Part shown: in pieces, positions 1-5,654 of the stretch
How positions within the stretch are numbered: the first letter of the stretch is position 1
Layout of the letters: each line of letters opens with the position of its first letter
Translations under genes and position numbers: made by a program
Notes under the pieces: model-generated
Databases searched by the model: none
Told to the model about the DNA's origin: nothing
The model's input: only the letters and a program-made list of their open reading frames with translations
NCBI GenBank assembly: GCA_023301405.1
Contig: JALZUX010000402.1
Location: 1-5,654 of the forward strand
Direction: 5' to 3'
DNA: 5,654 bases
From: Granulosicoccaceae bacterium
GTDB taxonomy: Bacteria; Pseudomonadota; Gammaproteobacteria; Granulosicoccales; Granulosicoccaceae

Positions 1-1
1 G

Positions 2-328
2 TTCATGACTCGCAGTGACGGGGTCGTAGCGTTCAGCGCCACATTGATAAATGGACAACCATTACCAGCCTGGATATCTCAAGTGGCTGACGGTGAATAC
101 TTGGTCGACAGATCAGTAGACGTAGAAACGGTAGCACTCAAGCTTACAGCGCATCGCGAAAGCGGGACTGTGTTAGTCCGGTTTATTGAAATTGATACCT
201 TAACCGGGCAAATCAGAGAACAACAACAAGCAAGTTCATTTGGTTCAAGCTTTTATGAGGTGTTGGATCAAGCAGCCGGTAATGATGAGACTGATGCAAC
301 ACGGTCAGTCAGTAACACCGAAATCTAG
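2..328 (+). CDS. C-terminal end of a large Ig/cadherin-like repeat protein (5' partial)
   Basis: The reading frame is open to the window edge and ends with TAG at 326-328, so this is most likely the 3' end of a longer gene; the ATG at base 5 is probably internal. No signal peptide or membrane segment follows that ATG. Numbering from that Met, residues 7-70 form one beta-rich unit: a strand VAFSATL, then NGQPLPAWI (16-24), later VALKLTAHRESG (43-54) and a closing strand with IDTLTGQI (63-70). The 'G-x-PLPAW' turn and the 'IDxxTG' ending are typical of putative-Ig / dystroglycan-type cadherin-like modules in giant bacterial adhesins. The last ~37 residues are polar, rich in Ser, Gln, Asp, Glu and Thr, and look disordered. 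There is no LPXTG sorting signal and no RTX nonapeptide repeat in the visible part. It lies 73 bases upstream of the export-type operon, which suggests it is the exported client; that link is inferred. Family assignment rests on pattern memory of a short fragment. Confidence 0.6.
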   Translation, partial: FMTRSDGVVAFSATLINGQPLPAWISQVADGEYLVDRSVDVETVALKLTAHRESGTVLVRFIEIDTLTGQIREQQQASSFGSSFYEVLDQAAGNDETDATRSVSNTEI

Positions 329-401
329 TTGTCGGTTGTTACAAGTAAATTCTGACGCCTGCACTTAATAAATTTAGATACCGAATATTAAAGGTTTACC
401 A

Positions 402-1898
402 ATGAAAAATATAGCTGGCCTGTTGCTAACAGCAGTAGTGGTAAGTGGCTGTACCGTTGCTCCAAAACCATTAACAATGCAAGAGCATCAAAACAAAAGT
501 CAAGCAAGGCTTTCGCAATACGCTGCGAATCAAGAAGAAATTACCAAGCCGGTGTCTCTCTATGAAGCGATGGCCCGGGCGATCAAATATAACCTTGATT
601 ATAAAGTTGAGATCTACGAAAAGGCACTACGTGGCAGCGAGGCTGACCTGGCCAACATGGATATGTTGCCTTCGTTGGTGGCTAGCGTTAGTTTAGCTGA
701 CAGAGACAACTTCAGCGGATCAAGATCCAGTGCTTTGCTGGACAGCAATACCGTAGGTGACGTTTCTTTGGTTCCTTCAACCTCCTCTGAACGTGATGTT
801 GTCTCTACTGAGTTAGAGCTTAGCTGGGATGTACTGGATTTCGGACTTTCTTATGTCAGAGCCAAGCAGCAGGCCGATGCTGTGCTTCTGGCCAATGAAA
901 GGCAACGTAAGGTTGCCAACCGCATCATAGAAGATGTACGAACCGCTTACTGGCGTGCCGTCAGCGCCGAGAGACTGGTTGAGAAGCTGTCAAACCTGGA
1001 AAGCGACATAAGCTCAGCATTAACTGCTGCAGATGAATCATATCGCCAACGAAAAACAGCACCACTCGCGGCATTAACGTATCAGCGGGAACTATTAGAG
1101 ATACAAAACAAAATACAAACAATGCATAGTGAGTTGTTTGTGGCCAAGCGTCAGTTAGCGGCACTAATGAACGTCAGCCCATCAACACAATTTACTCTTC
1201 AACTGCCACCGCGAGACCTCGATGTTCCGGTAATTAATTTTGACCCCAATAAAATGGTTTCAGCAGCGCTGATCAATCGACCGGAACTACGCGAACTCAG
1301 CTACGAGCAACGCATCAACGGGCAAGAGGCCAATGCGGCCTTGTTACAGTTACTGCCTAATCTAAGATTGTTTGGTGGCTTTAACTACAACAGCAACGAC
1401 TTTCTATTCAACAATAACTGGGGCAACTGGGGTGCGACAGCAAGCTGGAATATATTTCAAGCATTCCGTTATCCTGCGCGCAAACGCACAAACGAAATAG
1501 AGCAAGAGCTACTGAATCAGCGGTCACTGGCTTTAACCATGGCTGTAGTAACGCAGGTTCATGTCAGTGCAAGCAGATACGAAATAGCAAAACGCAATCT
1601 CGACACCATGAGAAAATACTATTCGGTGACAAACAACATTCTTGAACAAGTCGAATCTGGTTACGAATCCCGTAAAGTAAGCTATCAGAATTTTGTCAGA
1701 GAAAAAATGAACAGCATCGTAGCAGAAGCAAGGTACGACGTTGCACAGGCTACGCTGCAGAATGCTTACGCGAATATCTATGCCTCTGTTGGGCGCGATA
1801 CGTTCGGGGATATCAATACAGCTGATTCAACAGTCCCACAGTTGGCAAAACATCTGCAATCACACTGGGGCAAGCTTGAAAGAGAGCTTAAAAACTAA
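402..1898 (+). CDS. TolC-family outer-membrane efflux/secretion lipoprotein
   Basis: Predicted outer-membrane channel subunit, 498 residues, expected to trimerise into a beta-barrel with a periplasmic alpha-barrel that docks to adaptor proteins. Start: ATG at 402 follows AAAGG (390-394) by 7 bases. The N-terminus is a lipoprotein signal with lipobox V14-S15-G16-C17; the residue after Cys is Thr, consistent with outer-membrane sorting. The body shows the two-fold repeat of the OEP family. Repeat 1 opens with SLYEAMARAIKYNLDYKV (52-69) and contains the strand ELSWDVLDFGLSYVRAKQ (139-156). Repeat 2 starts near INRPELREL (291-299) and holds an Asn/aromatic-rich strand region (327-355) that includes WGATASWNIFQAF. 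Long amphipathic helices lie at about 157-255 and 360-460. Length is normal for the family. It is 43 bases upstream of a periplasmic adaptor gene and is likely its partner. The family call is firm; the cargo (drug, protein or other) cannot be told from this gene alone. Confidence 0.93.
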   Translation: MKNIAGLLLTAVVVSGCTVAPKPLTMQEHQNKSQARLSQYAANQEEITKPVSLYEAMARAIKYNLDYKVEIYEKALRGSEADLANMDMLPSLVASVSLADRDNFSGSRSSALLDSNTVGDVSLVPSTSSERDVVSTELELSWDVLDFGLSYVRAKQQADAVLLANERQRKVANRIIEDVRTAYWRAVSAERLVEKLSNLESDISSALTAADESYRQRKTAPLAALTYQRELLEIQNKIQTMHSELFVAKRQLAALMNVSPSTQFTLQLPPRDLDVPVINFDPNKMVSAALINRPELRELSYEQRINGQEANAALLQLLPNLRLFGGFNYNSNDFLFNNNWGNWGATASWNIFQAFRYPARKRTNEIEQELLNQRSLALTMAVVTQVHVSASRYEIAKRNLDTMRKYYSVTNNILEQVESGYESRKVSYQNFVREKMNSIVAEARYDVAQATLQNAYANIYASVGRDTFGDINTADSTVPQLAKHLQSHWGKLERELKN

Positions 1899-1941
1899 AG
1901 CATTAGAGAAATATTTAACAAAAAGCGACAGAGTTTCGGCA

Positions 1942-2694
1942 ATGAAGATCAAACCCACTGCAATATATTCAGCATCCGTGCTAATAGCCGCTTTATTATT
2001 GGCGGCAATCCCGGCAGGTGCCGCCGAGCCGGAACCTGTACGGGGGGTGGTGAAATCACAGCAAGAGGCCGTACTGAGTGTTGCTTTGAACGCTCGGGTT
2101 ACTGAGACCCCTGTCAGGGCAGGGCAGGCATTTAAAAAAGACGACGTGCTGTTAACGTTTGATTGCGAAATTCAAAATGCCCAGGCAAAAGCGGCCAGCG
2201 CGGCGTATTCAGCGCGCAGGTCAGCGCACAAGAGCAACGTAGAGTTACAGCAATATGGTGCGATTGGCGACCTTGAGGTCGGGTTGTCAAAAGCTGAAAT
2301 GCAAGAAGCTATGGCAAATTCAGAGGCGGTTTCAGCCCGTACCAAAGATTGCGTGATCAATGCGCCCTTTGATGGCCGAGTCTCTGAGCTTGCCATTAAT
2401 GCCTATGAAACTCCTACACCAAATCAACCACTGATAAAAATAATCAGCAGTGAAGCGTTTGAAGTGCATCTTATTGTGCCGTCAAACTGGCTGGCCTGGC
2501 TTGATATTGGAAGCACCCTTGTGTTTGCCGTCGATGAGTCTGGCAAACGCCATCAGGCAGCAGTGCGGCAGATTGGTGCCGAGGTCGACGCCGTGAGTCG
2601 TACTATTGCCTTAGTGGCTCAATTTAAAGAGCTGCCAGCTAACATATTGCCGGGCATGAGCGGCACAGCTTATTTCACTGATCCGCAAAGTTAG
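1942..2694 (+). CDS. Secreted periplasmic adaptor of the HlyD/membrane-fusion family
   Basis: Predicted periplasmic adaptor, 250 residues, that would bridge the TolC-type channel to an inner-membrane component. Start: ATG at 1942 is chosen because a classic Sec signal follows at once (basic start, hydrophobic core about 8-23, cleavage near AGA|A at 27/28) and a weak AGAG lies 8 bases upstream. Domains: first lipoyl half at about 35-75 (VRGVVKSQQEAVLSV, VRAGQAFKKDDVLLTFD), a short helical hairpin at about 76-135, second lipoyl half at about 136-167 (INAPFDGRVSEL), then a beta-barrel domain at about 170-246 with VPSNWLAWL (179-187) and LPGMSGTAYF (236-245). C75 and C137 are the only cysteines of the mature protein and bracket the hairpin, so they may form a disulfide. 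There is no lipobox and no second membrane segment, so the mature protein should be free in the periplasm. It is short for a HlyD-type adaptor. The gene lies 43 bases after the TolC gene, probably in the same operon. Confidence 0.88.
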   Translation: MKIKPTAIYSASVLIAALLLAAIPAGAAEPEPVRGVVKSQQEAVLSVALNARVTETPVRAGQAFKKDDVLLTFDCEIQNAQAKAASAAYSARRSAHKSNVELQQYGAIGDLEVGLSKAEMQEAMANSEAVSARTKDCVINAPFDGRVSELAINAYETPTPNQPLIKIISSEAFEVHLIVPSNWLAWLDIGSTLVFAVDESGKRHQAAVRQIGAEVDAVSRTIALVAQFKELPANILPGMSGTAYFTDPQS

Positions 2695-2749
2695 GCCAAT
2701 CAGCATTTTATACTCTAACAACTTATTTATTGATTGCTTGTCGCATCAC

Positions 2750-2753
2750 GGGA
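2750..2753 (+). promoter_or_regulatory. Ribosome binding site that decides the start of the second adaptor gene
   Basis: GGGA sits 7 bases before the ATG at 2761. The only other upstream in-frame start, TTG at 2734, is preceded by an A/T-rich stretch with no purine-rich site, so the ATG is preferred. The motif is only four bases long, so the support is moderate. Confidence 0.45.
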
Positions 2754-2760
2754 TACCATT

Positions 2761-4155
2761 ATGATTGATGCGGTAGCAACACGTGCTGCTCAGCAACAGC
2801 GCCCCGCACAAGCGGGTTCAGCTGGCGGTCAAAACGATTTTGCCACAGAACTTTTGATTTTTGAAAGTGAAGTCAGGCAAATTAAGGACGAGCGCGAACT
2901 ATTCGTGCATCTGTGTAATTCCAGCCGACGCATCGTACCTTTCCGTCAAGCATTTTATGGCAAGGTGAATTCGAAGGCGAAGACATTCACCTTACAGGCG
3001 TCATCAAGCGTTAGCGTTGTTGATCGAAACGCACCCTTCAACCGTTGGATTGAAAAGATTGCCGGTGGTGTACTGAATGAAGCTGAATCATTCAAACCAC
3101 AGAGTTTTGCACTACCCGCGTTTTGCGACCCATCCGACGAGGAAAAGGATACCTATCCTTTGCCACATTTCTTGTGGACGCCGCAGGTTGTGGATAATGT
3201 AATAGTGGGTGGTTTCTTTTTAGCACGCGAGACGGCCTGGCTTGATAACGAATGTAATCTAGCCAAACGTCTAGGAGACCTATATCTTCACGCTCAAGCC
3301 GCGACACAGGGGCAAAAAGCACTCACTCGAAGCAAAATCAATTTTAGGCCGGTTATACTGGCCGCGTGCGCACTGACTGCTATGTTGGGTTTTTTACCAG
3401 TGTCGGTCACAGCGTTAGCGCCGGCAGAAGTTCTGCCCAAAGAACCTTTTGTACTAGCCGCACCCTTTGATGGCGTTGTGTCGAAGATTACGGCAACACA
3501 GGGGGCAGAGGTGGCAGCGGGTGAGCCAATCATTATCTTTGATGATGTGCATCTTCTCAATGAAAAAAAATTAGCTGATCAGCGAGCGGCAATTGCCAAT
3601 GCCCGTTATCAACGCGCTTCGCAAGGTGCGATAGCTGATTACACGGTAAAGCGTGAAATAGAAGTCTCGAAGGCAGAGTACCAACTAGCGGTCGCTGAAA
3701 GCAGCTACGCCACAGAACTGCTTGAAAAAGCCCGCATGACAACCCCGATACCGGGAATCGCCATTTTCTCTGATAAAAGCGACTGGGAAGGTAAGCCCGT
3801 TTCTGCAGGGCAAGCAATTGTTTCGATCGCAGATCCTAACCGCGTTGAGTTCTCGATAGACCTACCGGTGAAAGACAGCCTTGTATTGAGTCAGGGGGCA
3901 CGTATCAAAATATTTTTAGATTCTGACCCGCTACATCCTCTTGAGGCAGTGCTGACTGATGCAAGTTATCAGGCCACGCCGGATAAACGAGACATACTTT
4001 CTTACAGCTTACGCGCTGAGCTCACAGACACACAACAAGCGTTACCCAGAATAGGCGTGCAGGGCACGGCACAGGTATATAGTGAAAAAGCGTCACTCGC
4101 CTATGTGATATTCAGAAGACCGCTTGCGGCAATAAGACAATATACCGGTTGGTAG
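2761..4155 (+). CDS. Inner-membrane HlyD-family adaptor with cytoplasmic GAF-like domain
   Basis: Predicted adaptor of 464 residues from ATG 2761. Layout: a Gln/Ala-rich lead (1-24); a cytoplasmic GAF-like domain at about 26-182, with FESEVRQIKDERELFVHLC (34-52), VPFRQAFYG (59-67), NAPFNRWIEKI (90-100), PLPHFLW (133-139) and FFLARETAW (152-160); one membrane segment at about 197-219; then a periplasmic HlyD part. The HlyD part has a lipoyl half at about 229-262 (LAAPFDGVVSKI at 232-243, 'QGAEVAAGEPI'), a short helical hairpin at about 264-325, the second lipoyl half at about 326-357 and a beta-barrel tail to about 441. The lipoyl region lacks a biotin- or lipoyl-type modified lysine motif, so it is structural and not a carrier. 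The topology is inferred from the single hydrophobic segment following a polar domain with no signal peptide. The GAF-like part may sense a ligand or dock a cytoplasmic partner; neither is shown. The gene ends 19 bases before the M50 gene start, which implies co-translation and a shared complex. Confidence 0.85.
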   Translation: MIDAVATRAAQQQRPAQAGSAGGQNDFATELLIFESEVRQIKDERELFVHLCNSSRRIVPFRQAFYGKVNSKAKTFTLQASSSVSVVDRNAPFNRWIEKIAGGVLNEAESFKPQSFALPAFCDPSDEEKDTYPLPHFLWTPQVVDNVIVGGFFLARETAWLDNECNLAKRLGDLYLHAQAATQGQKALTRSKINFRPVILAACALTAMLGFLPVSVTALAPAEVLPKEPFVLAAPFDGVVSKITATQGAEVAAGEPIIIFDDVHLLNEKKLADQRAAIANARYQRASQGAIADYTVKREIEVSKAEYQLAVAESSYATELLEKARMTTPIPGIAIFSDKSDWEGKPVSAGQAIVSIADPNRVEFSIDLPVKDSLVLSQGARIKIFLDSDPLHPLEAVLTDASYQATPDKRDILSYSLRAELTDTQQALPRIGVQGTAQVYSEKASLAYVIFRRPLAAIRQYTGW

Positions 4156-4174
4156 TCTGGCGGCGTAAAAAATA

Positions 4175-5654
4175 GTGTCACAATTAGAAAACGAAAGTGT
4201 GTTACCCGAGCTACGTGCAGAGCTACAGTTCATGCCCGGTATACGCGAGCTGGATGGCACAAAAAGTTGGCTGGTATTTGATCCGCTTCGCCATCAGTAT
4301 TTTCAAATTAATGACAAAAGTCTGCTAATACTGCAAGCATGGAGTGCACACTCAGCTGGAAATATAATTGATCAGGTCACCGACTACGAAGTCACCCTCG
4401 AAGACATCGAGGAACTGCTACGGTTTTTGTGGCAAAACTCATTAACGCTATTGCCGCCTAACGGCAAAATTGATTTTTACCTGGCACAATCTGCTGCTAA
4501 AAAAAGCCAGCCAATAAAGCGCTTGTTACACGGCTATCTTTTTGTACGAATTCCACTGTTACGGCCTGACCGGTTTCTTAAAAAAACAGAATTTCTAACC
4601 AGGCTCTTTTTTACTCGTGGCTGGTGGCTTTTTATTGCCACGGTAGCGTTACTCGGTTTGTTCCTGACGTCTCGTCAGTGGGATCAATTTACTCATACAT
4701 TCAGCCATTTTTTCACATTGAAAGGGCTGTTTCTTTATGGAATGGCACTGGTATTTGTAAAATGCCTACATGAATTAGGGCACGGCTATGCGGCGGCTCG
4801 CTATGGCTGCAGAATCAATACAATGGGTGTTGCGCTTATTGTGATGTTTCCGGTGTTGTTTACCGACACCACCGACAGCTGGAAGCTAACCTCACGAAGA
4901 AAACGACTAATCATCAGTGCGGCAGGCGTCGCCGTAGAGCTATCGCTAGCGGCAATAGCTACGCTGATGTGGGCCTTTCTTGAGGATGGTCCATTGCGAA
5001 GTGCAGCATTTTTCATCGCCACCACAAGCTGGATCATGAGCGTACTGATCAATATGAATCCATTCATGCGATTCGATGCGTACCATTTTTTGTCTGATGC
5101 CTTGGGTGTTCAGAACCTACAAGCACGATCATTCGCACTTGGCCGTTGGTCACTCAGGGAAACCCTTTTTGGCTTCAATGAACCAGCCCCCGAGGCCATG
5201 ACGCTTCGTATGCGTAGGGGGCTTACCGTCTTTGCGTGGCTAACCTGGGTCTACCGGTTCTTTCTATTTCTAGGTATAGCAGTACTTATCCATAGCATGT
5301 TGTTTAAGCCTTTTGGCTCTGTGCTTGGTGCAATTGAACTTTGTTTTTTTATAGCGGTCCCGATTATGAATGAATTAAAGCAATGGTGGGCCAGGCGTGC
5401 TCAGCTTTTTACGTCTTTTTCCGGCCGGGTAACGGCGTCTGTATTTGCAGGTATTATTCTGGCTGGACTAATTCCATGGCAAAGCACCATCAGGATACCA
5501 GCGGTCGTTGAAGCCATAGACCAATCAGTGTTGTATGCCCCCCGCATCAGCCAGATCAAGCAATTGCACGTTGCGCAAGGTGACCACGTACGAAAAGGCG
5601 ACCGGCTAATTACCTTGGGCTCTGATGAGCTGGATAGCGAAATACTATCCACTC
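4175..5654 (+). CDS. PqqD-like / M50 membrane metalloprotease / HlyD-like fusion protein (3' partial)
   Basis: An open frame of 493 codons runs off the window. The start is taken as GTG 4175: an in-frame TAA lies at 4166-4168, only two codons intervene, and no ATG occurs before codon 20. The SD is poor (GGCGG at 4159-4163, 11 bases away); GTG 4199 is the alternative. Residues 9-95 resemble a PqqD-like domain: LPELRAELQFMPG, then SWLVFDPLRHQYFQI (31-45). Hydrophobic segments lie at about 150-165, 184-207, 217-230, 245-268, 278-292, 350-375, 382-398 and 419-435. The second carries the zinc motif HELGH (H199, E200, H203), followed by GCRINTMGVALIVMFPVLF (211-229) and TDTTDSWKL (230-238). N293-M-N-P296 with D301 gives the expected third zinc ligand of M50 proteases, although the usual DGY is DAY here. 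From about 440 a lipoyl half begins (VLYAPRISQIKQLHVAQGD, 452-470), so a HlyD-like C-terminus should follow. This architecture matches 'putative peptide zinc metalloprotease' proteins. Likely role: inner-membrane processing or export core for the neighbouring adaptors; substrate unknown. Confidence 0.88.
   Translation, partial: MSQLENESVLPELRAELQFMPGIRELDGTKSWLVFDPLRHQYFQINDKSLLILQAWSAHSAGNIIDQVTDYEVTLEDIEELLRFLWQNSLTLLPPNGKIDFYLAQSAAKKSQPIKRLLHGYLFVRIPLLRPDRFLKKTEFLTRLFFTRGWWLFIATVALLGLFLTSRQWDQFTHTFSHFFTLKGLFLYGMALVFVKCLHELGHGYAAARYGCRINTMGVALIVMFPVLFTDTTDSWKLTSRRKRLIISAAGVAVELSLAAIATLMWAFLEDGPLRSAAFFIATTSWIMSVLINMNPFMRFDAYHFLSDALGVQNLQARSFALGRWSLRETLFGFNEPAPEAMTLRMRRGLTVFAWLTWVYRFFLFLGIAVLIHSMLFKPFGSVLGAIELCFFIAVPIMNELKQWWARRAQLFTSFSGRVTASVFAGIILAGLIPWQSTIRIPAVVEAIDQSVLYAPRISQIKQLHVAQGDHVRKGDRLITLGSDELDSEILST

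Noticed and set aside
5..328. A complete 107-residue gene starting at ATG 5
   Set aside because: The frame is open to the window edge, no ribosome site can be seen, and the sequence begins in the middle of a beta-rich module typical of a larger protein.
329..401. A promoter for the operon in the gap before the TolC gene (TTGTTA at 336 with A/T-rich hexamers near 366-380)
   Set aside because: The spacings are wrong (24 bases to TAATAA) or the -10 match is poor; no confident -35/-10 pair can be named. No terminator hairpin was seen there either.
961..1164. Minus-strand open frame inside the TolC gene
   Set aside because: It lies fully within a well-supported gene, has no recognisable motif and reads as a shadow frame. 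The same applies to minus-strand frames at 2172-2396, 3092-3322, 3294-3560, 3557-3817, 4801-5067 and 5401-5652.
1741..1941. Extension of the soluble adaptor gene back to TTG 1741
   Set aside because: It would overlap the end of the TolC gene by over 150 bases and bury a clear Sec signal peptide that begins at ATG 1942.
2734..2760. TTG 2734 as the start of the membrane-anchored adaptor
   Set aside because: No ribosome site precedes it, while GGGA sits 7 bases before ATG 2761; it would add only nine residues of no recognised motif.
3448..3546. Biotin or lipoate carrier domain in the membrane-anchored adaptor
   Set aside because: The fold motif is present but the modified-lysine motif (such as MKM) is absent, so it is the structural lipoyl-like domain of adaptor proteins.

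Overview
The window looks like a piece of a Gram-negative, probably gammaproteobacterial, chromosome. The support is an outer-membrane factor of the TolC type with a lipoprotein signal, periplasmic adaptors of the HlyD/AcrA type, moderate base composition with no strong bias, and tightly packed same-strand genes. The exact taxon cannot be read from the sequence. Nothing here is phage, transposon, CRISPR, tRNA or rRNA.

Layout, all on the + strand: (1) bases 2-328, the last ~108 codons of a gene that starts upstream, resembling the C-terminal Ig/cadherin-like end of a large repetitive surface or secreted protein; (2) 402-1898, a complete TolC-family outer-membrane lipoprotein; (3) 1942-2694, a small secreted periplasmic adaptor of the HlyD/membrane-fusion family with a pair of cysteines; (4) 2761-4155, a second adaptor, anchored in the inner membrane and carrying a cytoplasmic GAF-like N-terminal domain; (5) 4175 to the window end, the first 493 codons of a large membrane protein joining a PqqD-like N-terminal domain, an M50 (site-2-protease-like) zinc metalloprotease membrane core, and the start of a HlyD-like lipoyl/adaptor domain. 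The gaps are 73, 43, 66 and 19 bases and show no convincing terminator, so genes 2-5 are probably one operon and gene 1 may be co-transcribed or closely linked.

Together genes 2-5 have the parts of an envelope-spanning conduit: an outer-membrane channel, a free periplasmic adaptor, an inner-membrane adaptor with a cytoplasmic domain, and an inner-membrane M50 protein that itself carries an adaptor domain. No ABC ATPase, RND pump or MFS pump is visible. The M50 protein occupies the place where a type I secretion system would have its energised transporter. With the tail of a giant adhesin-like protein just upstream, the simplest inference is a dedicated export, processing or surface-display apparatus for that protein. 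This is an inference from domain content and gene order; the individual families are recognisable, but the function of the assembly cannot be proved from the sequence.
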